From Castellaniella sp. S9 (GTDB lineage Bacteria > Pseudomonadota > Gammaproteobacteria > Burkholderiales > Burkholderiaceae_B), in contig NZ_JAPFGD010000011.1 of the NCBI RefSeq assembly GCF_027257175.1, positions 1 to 64,000 on the forward strand: 64,000 nt of DNA. The letters run 5' to 3'. The first letter of the stretch is position 1; every line of letters begins with the position of its first letter. Both the position numbers and the translations under genes were made by a program. Below are positions 27,336 through 34,999 of this stretch, piece by piece. Under the pieces are notes generated by a model. It searched no databases. It was given only the letters and a program-made list of their open reading frames with translations, and was not told the origin of the DNA.

Positions 27336-28589
27336 ATGAAAATCAAGGGTGTTGAAGTCTTCCCGGTCGCCAATCCCGCGGCCTATATCGGCGGACCCAT
27401 ATGGATGTTCGTACGTATCGACACCGATGCGGGGGTCAGCGGCTACGGCGAGATTCTGGCGGTCCAGTCCTATCTGCGGCCCCGCACTTTGGCTATGGTC
27501 GTTGAGCAAGTGGCAGAGGATTTCTTCGTTGGCCGCGAGGTCGGCGACTTCGAGACGACCTTCCATGCTTACTACAACAGCTTCTACAGCCATGCCAGCG
27601 ATCTGCTGAAAACCGCGATTTACAGCGGCCTGGAAATGGCTTGCTGGGATGCCCTGGGCAAGCATCTGGGGCGCCCTGTCCATACCATGCTGGGCGGGCG
27701 CTTCCGTGATCGCATACGCACCTATACTTACATTAGCGCGCCGTCGGGGGATGCGCTGGGTTTCGACTTCTGGCTGCAACCCGACGCCGTCGGCGCTCGC
27801 GCCGGCGAACTGGCCGCCCAAGGGTTTACAGGCCTCAAGCTAGATCCTTTCCCCCTCATGACTGGCAGCGAGCAGCAGCAATCCCAAGTGGTACCTCTGC
27901 AATGGTCCCTGGAAGCCCTGGATCGCGCTGAAGCGACCATCGCCAGCATCCGGCAAGCCGTAGGTAGTCGGTGCGACGTGATCGTGGGCACACATGGCCA
28001 GATGACCGCCAGCTCCGCCCTGCGGTTGGCTAAGCGATTGGAGAAATTTGATCCGCTCTGGCTGGAGGAACCGGTACCGCCCGAGCTGGCCGACGAAATG
28101 GCCTTGGTGGCGCGTGGAACCTCCATTCCCATCACGACCGGAGAACGCTTGTCCAATAAGTGGGAATTCGCCCGCCTCATCCGCCTGCAGGCTGCCTCGA
28201 TTTTCAATTTGGACGTGAGCCAGGTCGGGGGCCTATGGGAAGCCAAAAAGATCGCTTCCATGGCTGAGGCCAACTATGTGCAGATTGCCCCGCACGTTTA
28301 CGGCGGCCCTTTCACCGCGGCAGCCTCCTTTCAGCTTGGGCTTGCCTGCCCCAACCTGCTGATCGTCGAAGGACTGGGCGATTTTTCAGGCTTTCACGCC
28401 GAATTGCTGCAGGAGCCCATCATATGGCGGGAAGGCTATGTGATGCCTTCTGAGCGGCCGGGGCTGGGCTACACGCTGAATGAAGACGCAGCTCGACGCC
28501 ACGCCGTCAAGGATGAGGATCGGCTGTGGGGTTCCTTGGATAGCACCCAGGTCACCACGGTCTCCGCAGCATCGGACGATAGCCGCTAA
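27336..28589 (+). CDS. Enolase-superfamily dehydratase/racemase (galactonate dehydratase-like)
   Basis: A 417-aa mandelate racemase/muconate lactonizing enzyme relative. K168 (GLKLD), metal ligands E244/E245 (WLEEP) and E270 (TTGERL), and catalytic H320 (QIAPHVYGG) are visible. The strand that normally supplies the first metal ligand and a His (D-x-H in galactonate dehydratases) reads VGTHGQM, so H220 is kept but the Asp position is Gly218. Either another residue completes the site, a subfamily trait, or chemistry is altered. It should act on an acid sugar; dehydration or cycloisomerisation are both plausible. It is 49 bases after apnO. Confidence 0.78.
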   Translation: MKIKGVEVFPVANPAAYIGGPIWMFVRIDTDAGVSGYGEILAVQSYLRPRTLAMVVEQVAEDFFVGREVGDFETTFHAYYNSFYSHASDLLKTAIYSGLEMACWDALGKHLGRPVHTMLGGRFRDRIRTYTYISAPSGDALGFDFWLQPDAVGARAGELAAQGFTGLKLDPFPLMTGSEQQQSQVVPLQWSLEALDRAEATIASIRQAVGSRCDVIVGTHGQMTASSALRLAKRLEKFDPLWLEEPVPPELADEMALVARGTSIPITTGERLSNKWEFARLIRLQAASIFNLDVSQVGGLWEAKKIASMAEANYVQIAPHVYGGPFTAAASFQLGLACPNLLIVEGLGDFSGFHAELLQEPIIWREGYVMPSERPGLGYTLNEDAARRHAVKDEDRLWGSLDSTQVTTVSAASDDSR

Positions 28590-28708
28590 GGAAATTTTTC
28601 AGCAAACCTTCTGTGCGCTGGGGTTCACTATAGCGAGCCCAGGCGCCGCGCGGGGGCATGGCAGTGTTCCTCCAATACGTACATCCTATTTTCGAATATG
28701 ATTTATAT

Positions 28709-28722
28709 TATCGTATCCGATA
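28709..28722. promoter_or_regulatory. Putative GntR operator upstream of gntR
   Basis: TATCGTATCCGATA differs from the palindrome TATCGTATACGATA at one base. It lies about 70 bases before the regulator ATG and suggests autoregulation. The rest of 28590-28790 shows no gene. Confidence 0.6.
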
Positions 28723-28790
28723 TGGTATTTGCCCATTTTCGCAAGTGATGGCAAATTAAAGGGTATTCATTTCAGATTCAAGGGAAAGCC

Positions 28791-29498
28791 ATGAACCCGC
28801 TGATTACGGCAAGCGAGCAGCCTGCCTCGCAAACGCCACCCCACGAGCGCCGTCCCTTGAGCGATGAAGTCTATGAAACGCTGGTGACAGAGTTAATCTC
28901 GCTCAGACTGCCCCCTGGGGAACGACTCTCTGTAGATGCCTTGGCCCGGCAGCTGGGCGTTTCCCAGACGCCGATCCGCGCCGCTCTGATCCGCCTGGAG
29001 ACCGAAGGACTGGTTGTCAAAAAGCACAACACGGGCTTCAGTGTCGCGCCCTTGCCCGCGGGCAAGCGTTTCCAGGAAGTCTATGTATTGCGCAGCCTGC
29101 TGGAGCCGGAGGCAGCCGCGCTGGCAGCCGACAACGCGCGCCGCGACGATGTCCGCAAACTACAGGCCCTATGCGACAAGATGGAGCAACTGGTTACCGA
29201 CGACACCGAAGGCAACTATGGCCGCTTTGCAATGCTGGACGGCCAGTTTCATGCCCACATCGCGCTGGTCGGCGACAATGAACTGCTCAAGCATACTCTC
29301 GACACGCTACACGCCCATATGCACCTTTTCCGCTTGCGCTACCACGCATCCGTCGCCGAAGAGGCCGTCAAAGAGCATCTCGCCATTCTAGAGGGCATCA
29401 CGAAACGCGATCCAGATGCTGCCCGGGCGGCGATGGCCACCCATATCGCCGCGTCGCACGAACGCATGAAGCCGTGCTTCCAGCAACTGGCCGGATGA
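28791..29498 (+). CDS. GntR family transcriptional regulator (FCD domain)
   Basis: A 235-aa regulator. The winged helix at ~20-85 has LRLPPGERLSVDALARQLG and VSQTPIRAALIRLETEGL. The C-terminal FCD effector domain contains VLRSLLEPEAAALAA, FHAHIALVGDNELL and the metal-ligand His residues near HLAILEGITKRD. FCD-type GntR proteins usually repress catabolic genes until a sugar-acid intermediate binds. Its own promoter and two others in this island share an operator-like palindrome, so it is the probable local repressor. Confidence 0.87.
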   Translation: MNPLITASEQPASQTPPHERRPLSDEVYETLVTELISLRLPPGERLSVDALARQLGVSQTPIRAALIRLETEGLVVKKHNTGFSVAPLPAGKRFQEVYVLRSLLEPEAAALAADNARRDDVRKLQALCDKMEQLVTDDTEGNYGRFAMLDGQFHAHIALVGDNELLKHTLDTLHAHMHLFRLRYHASVAEEAVKEHLAILEGITKRDPDAARAAMATHIAASHERMKPCFQQLAG

Positions 29499-29556
29499 CA
29501 GCCGCGCGCAGCAGCAACTATTCAATCTGCAGGACCCAATCATCGAAGGAAAGACA

Positions 29557-31065
29557 ATGGCCTCTAGCAACACCTTGGCAGCTGAAACAACGGCCCACAC
29601 CCACTCCTCCCTGCAGTCGGTGGTCTGGTTCGACCCCTCGAAGCTCATGATCGGCGGCCAATGGCGCGATGCGGCATCCGGCGAAACGCTGTCGATCGAG
29701 GACCCCTCCACGGGTCTGACGATCGGCGCCATTGCGCGCGGCGGCGCGGCGGACGTGGATACAGCGGTGACTGCCGCCCGTGGCGCCTTCGACGGCGACT
29801 GGGGCCGCATGACGGCGACCGAGCGCGGCCGCATCCTCATGCGGATGTCGGAACTGGTGCTGCAGCGCGCCGAGGCCCTGGCCATGATCGAGGCGCTGGA
29901 CGTGGGCAAGCCCCTGCACCAGTCGCTAAACGATTCCAAGGCGCTGGCACGCTACCTCGAGTTCTATGCCGGCGCCGCCGACAAGCTCATGGGCCAGACC
30001 ATCCCCTACCAGGACGGCTTTACGGTCTATACGCTGCGCGAGCCGCACGGGGTGTGCGGCATCATCATTCCCTGGAACTATCCGATGCAGATCGTCGGGC
30101 GCGCGGTGGGCGCCGCCCTGGCGGCCGGCAACAGCTGCGTGGTCAAGCCCGCCGAGGACGCCTCGGTCTCGACGCTGGCGGTCGCCGCGATCGCCCTCGA
30201 GGCGGGGCTGCCGGCCGGAGCGCTGAACGTCGTCACCGGCCTGGGCGCCGAGGCGGGCAGCGCGCTGTCCGAGCACGCGGGCATCGATCATATGTCCTTC
30301 ACCGGCTCGGTGGGCACCGGCCGGCATATCCAGGCCGCGGCCGCCGGCAACGTGATCCCGGTCACGCTGGAGCTGGGCGGGAAATCGCCGCATATCGTGT
30401 TCGACGATTGCGATCTGGATCAGGCCATGCCGACGCTGGTGGGCGCCTGCATGCAGAACGCCGGCCAGACGTGCTCGGCAGCCTCGCGCGTGCTGGTGCA
30501 GCGCGGCCTCTATGACGAGGTCAAGCGCCGCATGATCGACATCTATCGCGGACTGGTCGCAGGGCCGGCAGTCGATGCCTGCGACCTGGGTCCGCTGGTA
30601 TCGGCCAAGCAGAAAACCATCGTCAGCCGCTACATCGAGCTGGGCAAGGCCGACTTGAACGTCGCGGCCGAGGGCACGATCCGCGAGGATGCGTCGGCCG
30701 ACGGCCATTTCGTGCGCGCGACACTGTTTTCCGAGGTCCCGCCCGATCATCGCCTGGCCCAGGAGGAAATCTTCGGTCCGGTGCAGGTGCTGATGCCTTT
30801 CGAGGACGAGGCCGAAGCCCTGCGCATCGCCAACGGCACGCCGTACGGGCTGGTGGCCGGCGTCTGGACGCGCGACGGCGGCCGCCAGATGCGCCTGGCG
30901 CGGCGCCTGAACGTGGGTCAGGTGTTCCTGAACAACTACGGCGCCGGCGGCGGCATCGAGCTGCCTTTCGGCGGCGTGGGCCAATCGGGACACGGCCGCG
31001 AAAAAGGCTTCGAGGCGCTGTACGGATTCACTCGGGTCAAGACCGTCACTGCCCGCCACGGCTGA
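29557..31065 (+). CDS. Aldehyde dehydrogenase (betaine aldehyde dehydrogenase-like)
   Basis: A 502-aa aldehyde dehydrogenase with catalytic Glu in VTLELGGKSPHIVF and Cys in NAGQTCSAASRV. IIPWNYPMQIVGRAVG and the FGGVGQSGHGREKGF end motif are typical of the BetB/ALDH2 branch. It follows the regulator by 58 bases and is followed by a hairpin terminator. It is the second aldehyde dehydrogenase of the island and the only one on the rightward arm. From about 29650 on its codon use is more strongly GC3-biased than in the preceding catabolic genes. Confidence 0.87.
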   Translation: MASSNTLAAETTAHTHSSLQSVVWFDPSKLMIGGQWRDAASGETLSIEDPSTGLTIGAIARGGAADVDTAVTAARGAFDGDWGRMTATERGRILMRMSELVLQRAEALAMIEALDVGKPLHQSLNDSKALARYLEFYAGAADKLMGQTIPYQDGFTVYTLREPHGVCGIIIPWNYPMQIVGRAVGAALAAGNSCVVKPAEDASVSTLAVAAIALEAGLPAGALNVVTGLGAEAGSALSEHAGIDHMSFTGSVGTGRHIQAAAAGNVIPVTLELGGKSPHIVFDDCDLDQAMPTLVGACMQNAGQTCSAASRVLVQRGLYDEVKRRMIDIYRGLVAGPAVDACDLGPLVSAKQKTIVSRYIELGKADLNVAAEGTIREDASADGHFVRATLFSEVPPDHRLAQEEIFGPVQVLMPFEDEAEALRIANGTPYGLVAGVWTRDGGRQMRLARRLNVGQVFLNNYGAGGGIELPFGGVGQSGHGREKGFEALYGFTRVKTVTARHG

Positions 31066-31144
31066 GACGCCGCAGGAGGACCGTAAGTGCGCCATGAACC
31101 CCATGGTTTCTTACGATTCTCATAGCTGCGCCCGGAAGAAACAG

Positions 31145-31164
31145 ACCCGCCCATCGAGGCGGGT
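31145..31164 (+). terminator. Rho-independent terminator after the aldehyde dehydrogenase
   Basis: ACCCGCC (31145-31151) pairs with GGCGGGT (31158-31164) around a 6-base loop and is followed by TTTCGCATTT. It lies 80 bases after the stop codon. The gap also has AGGAGG followed by a GTG-started frame of only 12 codons, perhaps the trace of a lost gene. Confidence 0.7.
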
Positions 31165-31194
31165 TTCGCATTTATGGAGCGCCGGGCTTTTGCG

Positions 31195-31524
31195 CTAAGC
31201 GTCCAGTTGATCAGGACTGATCCCGAGCGCGGCGGCAATCTTTTCGCGGCTTGCTTTGCGTAGATTCCCTCTGGACTCTTGCTGAGAGTATGCGGACTGA
31301 GACACACCCAGGCGCTGAGCCATTTCTTGTTGGGTCACCCCCAGGTGCTCACGCCAGGCCCGCGCAATGCTCCACTCGTTATCGACCATCATGGATACAA
31401 CTTCATGAGGCACATAGGTCTCTGAGCCTTCGCGAGGCTTCACATATTCGTCGTAAGGGATCACCACGAAGGCAGGCTTTCCGTCCGCCCCGTTGATGAT
31501 CTGGATGTTAGTAGGTGCGTTCAT
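31195..31524 (-). CDS. XRE-type antitoxin of a RelE/HigB-like module
   Basis: A 109-aa protein with an XRE helix-turn-helix at ~62-100 (LGVTQQEMAQRLGVSQSAY, QQESRGNLRKASREKIAAALG). The N-terminus (GKPAFVVIPYDEYV) looks like a Phd/RelB-type strand that binds toxin. It overlaps the toxin gene by 17 bases and is second in the unit, the order of higBA systems. It should neutralise the toxin and repress the promoter at ~31782-31821. Confidence 0.85.
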   Translation of the reverse strand: MNAPTNIQIINGADGKPAFVVIPYDEYVKPREGSETYVPHEVVSMMVDNEWSIARAWREHLGVTQQEMAQRLGVSQSAYSQQESRGNLRKASREKIAAALGISPDQLDA

Positions 31525-31762
31525 CGCGTTTCCTCACTTCTTCGATGTAAACAATGTGCACAGCGCCATCGAAGTTAAAAAACACTCGATAGTTGCCAAC
31601 ACGCAGGCGGTATTGGTATTTGTGATTGGTCAGTGCCTTCACGTTGCGGGTCTGCGGCATCGTTGCTAGCTCACCAGCAGCGTTCTTGATCACGACCTGC
31701 TCAGGGCGGTTGATCTTCAGAAGCTGCTTGATTGCTTTGGTTGACCAGTTTATCGAGTTCAT
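31508..31762 (-). CDS. RelE/ParE-family toxin
   Basis: An 84-aa RelE-fold toxin: WSTKAIKQLLKINRPEQ helix region, then LTNHKYQYRLRVGNYRVFF and IVYIEEVRKRDERTY. The Arg-rich strand and C-terminal Lys/Arg residues are those used for mRNA cleavage in RelE/HigB toxins. It is more AT-rich than neighbouring genes, as is its promoter, suggesting recent arrival of the module. Confidence 0.85.
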   Translation of the reverse strand: MNSINWSTKAIKQLLKINRPEQVVIKNAAGELATMPQTRNVKALTNHKYQYRLRVGNYRVFFNFDGAVHIVYIEEVRKRDERTY

Positions 31763-31781
31763 GAGGTTATTATAAGATTAA

Positions 31782-31821
31782 ATATAAGGTTATACAAGAC
31801 TTCAACTCATTAACCTTATAT
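31782..31821. promoter_or_regulatory. Inverted repeat operator of the RelE/XRE module
   Basis: ATATAAGGTTA (31782-31792) and TAACCTTATAT (31811-31821) form a perfect 11-bp inverted repeat with an 18-base spacer, 20-60 bases upstream of the toxin ATG. A partial copy (AGGTTATTATAA) lies at 31764-31775. The two half-sites are spaced like paired antitoxin dimer sites. Confidence 0.65.
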
Positions 31822-31860
31822 GAATGTTGTCTCCTCCCGAGGCATTATGGCCTCGTTTCG

Positions 31861-31891
31861 CGCCCCGCTGGTCCTGGTGATTGGCGGGGCG
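31861..31891 (-). terminator. Hairpin downstream of the DUF2238 gene
   Basis: CGCCCCGC (31861-31868) and GCGGGGCG (31884-31891) form an 8-bp stem 20 bases past the DUF2238 stop. A second stem (CGAGGC/GCCTCG, 31838-31855) lies beyond it. Neither has a good T-run, so termination is tentative. Confidence 0.4.
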
Positions 31892-31910
31892 TGGCGGCCG
31901 CGAGCTGGAT

Positions 31911-32552
31911 TTATCGATCCATCCCCGATAAGCGCCCGCGACGCGCATCCACCGCGGCACAGCACAGCATGGCGACCAGGCCGCCCAGCGCAGCCAGGGC
32001 CATGTCCTTGTGCGCGTCCCAGACGTCGCCCTGGGTGCCCAGGTAATGCATCCCCAGGTCGCCGCCGAACCAGGCGGCGGCGGCCCACTCGATCAACTCG
32101 TACAGGGCCGAGGTGCCGAGGATGATGTCCAGGGGCAGGAAATATGACCAGAAGCCGCGCGCCTGGATCACACGCAGCAGGAACTCGCGCACCGGCACCG
32201 CCAGCAGCAGGCCGTAGGCAAAATGCACCAGGCGGTCGAACTGGTTGCGGTCCCAGCCCATCAGCGCATCCAGCCCATGTCCGGTCAACGACCGGAACCA
32301 GGCGTCGTACGGCACCTCGGAATAGGTGTAGTGCGAGCCCACGGCATGCAGGGCCAGAAAGGCCAGGATCAGGGCCATCGATCCATCCGACAACCGAAAC
32401 CGTCGATACAGGATGGTCAGGGCCAACCACAGCGCCGCCACCAGGACGTTTTCCAGGATCCATGTGTGGCGGTCGGAAGGATCGATGGCCAGGGCCAGCC
32501 ACAGCAGGGCATAGGCGGCAATCGCCAGGCGCGGCCAGAGGCGGGAGGACAT
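31911..32552 (-). CDS. DUF2238 (YjdF-like) inner-membrane protein
   Basis: About 213 aa with six hydrophobic segments. The pattern ALHAVGSHYTYSEVPYD, DRLVHFAYGLLLAVPVRE and TSALYELIEWAAA is characteristic of DUF2238/YjdF proteins, whose function is unknown. The conserved His, Asp and Glu residues in membrane segments suggest a metal or lipid role but nothing is shown here. The ATG at 32552 follows a GGGGGA ribosome site. It lies 13 bases after the LysE-type gene. Confidence 0.75.
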   Translation of the reverse strand: MSSRLWPRLAIAAYALLWLALAIDPSDRHTWILENVLVAALWLALTILYRRFRLSDGSMALILAFLALHAVGSHYTYSEVPYDAWFRSLTGHGLDALMGWDRNQFDRLVHFAYGLLLAVPVREFLLRVIQARGFWSYFLPLDIILGTSALYELIEWAAAAWFGGDLGMHYLGTQGDVWDAHKDMALAALGGLVAMLCCAAVDARRGRLSGMDR

Positions 32553-32565
32553 GGGGGCAGTCCCC

Positions 32566-33192
32566 CTAGGCGGCCGGACGCCTGGCGACGGCAAGCAGCA
32601 CCCCGAAGGTGATCATGGTGCTGCCGCTGATGCGATTGATCCAGCGCAGGCAGCGTTCGCTGCGCATCAGGCCGGACAGCCGGGTTCCGGCGTAGGCATA
32701 GAGTGCGATGGCCAGCACTTCGAGGGCCAGGAAAATGGCGCCCAGAATCGTGAAGCTGCCCCAGTAATTCCCCGGCGTCACAAACTGCGGAAAAAACGCC
32801 GTGAAAATCAGGATGGCCTTCGGGTTTCCGATGGCGACCAGGAATTCCCGCCGGATGAACCCACGGACGCCGTGCCTGCCAAGCTCGGGTTGTTTCGAAG
32901 GCAGCTGCGCCTTGGAGCGGAAGATCTTGACGCCCAGCCAGACCAGGTAGGCGGCGCCCAGGAACTTCACGACCGTGAACGCGAACTCGGAAGCCATGAG
33001 GAGCGCGCCCATGCCGAATGCGGCCACGGCAATCATGATGGCGAAGGCGACGAGACGGCCGATCGCCGCCAGCAGGGAGGCCCGCAAGCCATGCTGGGCG
33101 CCAATGGTGATCGAGAGCAGGTTGTTCGGCCCGAAGGCCATGTTCAGCGCGAAACAGGCGGGCACAAACAGGAGCAGCGTTTCCGAGGGCAT
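32566..33192 (-). CDS. LysE/RhtB family amino-acid exporter
   Basis: A 208-aa membrane protein with six hydrophobic segments. NMAFGPNNLLSITIGAQHG at ~18-36 is the N-terminal signature of RhtB/LysE exporters, and NPKAILIFTAFFPQF is the second conserved block. The family exports homoserine, threonine, lysine or similar. The substrate is unknown. The ATG at 33192 was chosen because it begins directly before the first segment. A hairpin terminator lies just upstream, isolating it from the permease gene. Confidence 0.85.
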   Translation of the reverse strand: MPSETLLLFVPACFALNMAFGPNNLLSITIGAQHGLRASLLAAIGRLVAFAIMIAVAAFGMGALLMASEFAFTVVKFLGAAYLVWLGVKIFRSKAQLPSKQPELGRHGVRGFIRREFLVAIGNPKAILIFTAFFPQFVTPGNYWGSFTILGAIFLALEVLAIALYAYAGTRLSGLMRSERCLRWINRISGSTMITFGVLLAVARRPAA

Positions 33193-33219
33193 CGCACCAC
33201 CATCATGGTTGAAAGAGGA

Positions 33220-33241
33220 CCGCCCCTCTGTTGAGGGGCGG
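33220..33241 (-). terminator. Terminator after the nucleobase permease gene
   Basis: CCGCCCCTC (33220-33228) and GAGGGGCGG (33233-33241) form a perfect 9-bp stem with a 4-base loop. On the minus strand it is followed by TCCTCTTTC. It lies 31 bases past the permease stop and 27 bases before the LysE-type ATG. Confidence 0.65.
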
Positions 33242-33272
33242 CTCAATCATACCGACAAACGGGCTGGGGCGA

Positions 33273-34757
33273 TCAGGCCTCGGCGTGCTTGGCCGCCTCG
33301 ACGGCCGCCTCGGTGTCGTGCGGCGCACCGTTGAAGAACAGGTTCAACAGCACGGCGGACAGCGAGGTCAGCAGGATGCCGGATTCGATCAGGGGATGGA
33401 TGGCGTGCGGCATCCACTGGCGGAAGTTCGGCGCCACCACCGGGATCATGCCGACGCCGATCGAGATCGCGACGATCATGGCGTTGTGGCGGTTGGTCTT
33501 GAAGTCCACGCCGCCCAGGATGCGGATGCCGGTGGCGGTGACCATGCCGAACATCACCAGCCCGGCGCCGCCCAGGACGACGGTGGGCAGGGATTCGACC
33601 AGCGCGGCCAGTTTGGGCAGCAGGCCGAGGACGACCAGGATCACGCCGCCCATGACGCAGACGAAGCGGCTGCGCACGCCGGTGACGGCGACCAGGCCGA
33701 CGTTCTGGGAAAAGCTGGAATACGGGAAGGTGTTGAAGATCCCGCCCACCAGCGTGCCCAGGCCGTCGGTGCGCAGGCCGCGCGCCAGGTCCTTCTGGGT
33801 GATCGGCTTGCCCGTCATGTCGGACAGGGCGAGGAACATGCCGGTGGATTCGATGAGGATGACGATCATCACCAGGACCATGGTGATGATCATGAAGACG
33901 TCGAACTTGGGCATGCCGAAATGGAAGGGCAGGACGATGTCGACCCAGGCCGCCTTGGCGACTTTCTCGTAGGTCATGATGCCCATGGCCGTGGTGATGA
34001 TCGCGCCCACGACGATGCCCAGCAGCACGGCGATGTTGCCGAAGAACCCCTTGCTGAACTTGGCGATCAGCAGGATGGACACCAGAACGATGGCGGCGAT
34101 GCCCACGCCCGTCAGGTCGGCGTAGCGCGGATTGGGCATGGTCGGCAGGATCGACAGGCCCTTGGGCACCGCCGGGAGGGCCGATCCGGGCGCGCCGGCG
34201 GCGGCCTGCGCCTGCTGCAGCCACGAGGCGTATTCGGGGTTGACCAGGTTGGGCGCGGTGGGGCCGAAGGGATTGCCGAAGATCCAGTTGATGCCCACGC
34301 GCATCAGCGTGATGCCGATGATGGCGATGATGGTGCCGGTCACCACGGGCGGAAAGAACCGCAGCAGGCGGCTGATCCAGGGGGCGATGATGATGGTGAT
34401 GATGCCGGCCGCGATGATGGTGCCAAACAGCAGTTGCGCCCCCTCGTGCCCCGGGTTGCTGGTGGCGATGTGGATCATGGGCCCGACCGGGGCGAAGCTC
34501 ACGCCCATCATGACGGGGAGCTTGATCCCGAACCATGGGGTTGCGCCCAGGGATTGGATGATGGTGACGATGCCACAGGCGAACAGGTCGGCCGCGATCA
34601 GCAGCGACACCTCGTGCGCATCCAGGTTCAAGGCCCGGCCGATGATCAGGGGCACGGCCACCGCGCCCGCGTACATCACCAGCACGTGCTGCAGGCCCAG
34701 GGCGGTCAGTTTCCCCAGCGGCAGGATCTCGTCGACTGGAGCATTGGAATGGCTCAT
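33273..34757 (-). CDS. Nucleobase:cation symporter-2 permease (xanthine/urate type)
   Basis: A 494-aa permease with about 14 segments. The NAT/NCS2 signature is SFSQNVGLVAVTGVRSR, and GLQHVLVMYAGAVAVPLI near the N-terminus is typical. The QNVG form and VTGVRSR tail resemble urate/xanthine carriers more than uracil carriers; this is a judgement from motif shape. GGAG lies 6 bases before the ATG at 34757. No purine-degradation genes lie next to it, although a carbamoylase/allantoate-hydrolase-like gene is found at 50.6 kb. Confidence 0.85.
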   Translation of the reverse strand: MSHSNAPVDEILPLGKLTALGLQHVLVMYAGAVAVPLIIGRALNLDAHEVSLLIAADLFACGIVTIIQSLGATPWFGIKLPVMMGVSFAPVGPMIHIATSNPGHEGAQLLFGTIIAAGIITIIIAPWISRLLRFFPPVVTGTIIAIIGITLMRVGINWIFGNPFGPTAPNLVNPEYASWLQQAQAAAGAPGSALPAVPKGLSILPTMPNPRYADLTGVGIAAIVLVSILLIAKFSKGFFGNIAVLLGIVVGAIITTAMGIMTYEKVAKAAWVDIVLPFHFGMPKFDVFMIITMVLVMIVILIESTGMFLALSDMTGKPITQKDLARGLRTDGLGTLVGGIFNTFPYSSFSQNVGLVAVTGVRSRFVCVMGGVILVVLGLLPKLAALVESLPTVVLGGAGLVMFGMVTATGIRILGGVDFKTNRHNAMIVAISIGVGMIPVVAPNFRQWMPHAIHPLIESGILLTSLSAVLLNLFFNGAPHDTEAAVEAAKHAEA

Positions 34758-34921
34758 GTGTGTCTCCAATGGTGTCTCGTTCGTTCCGCCGCGTCCGCGC
34801 GCCAGGCCCGCGCGCCGTCCGATGGAACTGGTTCGATGACTCTACCGGAGAGGCTGGCGCGCGACCATAGGAAGAGCGATATAAGGCTTTTGCGCCGGCC
34901 GGCATAATTCCGGGATAACCC

Positions 34922-34959
34922 TTGGGTTTTCGGCCGAAAGCCGCCGTCCGAAAACCCAA
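34922..34959. repeat. Imperfect long inverted repeat between pgi and the permease
   Basis: TTGGGTTTTCGG (34922-34933) and CCGAAAACCCAA (34948-34959) are perfect inverted arms around 14 bases. Outside them the symmetry continues imperfectly, with GCGCCGGCCGG at both ends (near 34892 and 34979). No T-run follows the pgi stop at 35000, so this may be a REP-like element as well as a bidirectional terminator. Confidence 0.5.
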
Positions 34960-34999
34960 AGGCCGGGTAAGTCCCTATGCGCCGGCCGGGCAGCGGCCT

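Noticed and set aside
33273-34769. TTG start at 34769 for the permease
   Set aside because: The ATG at 34757 has GGAG at proper spacing, and the TTG overlaps that ribosome site.
33231-34907. A 558-codon plus-strand frame rich in Asp, His and Gln
   Set aside because: It is antisense to the nucleobase permease; its repetitive acidic/His composition mirrors hydrophobic codons on the other strand.
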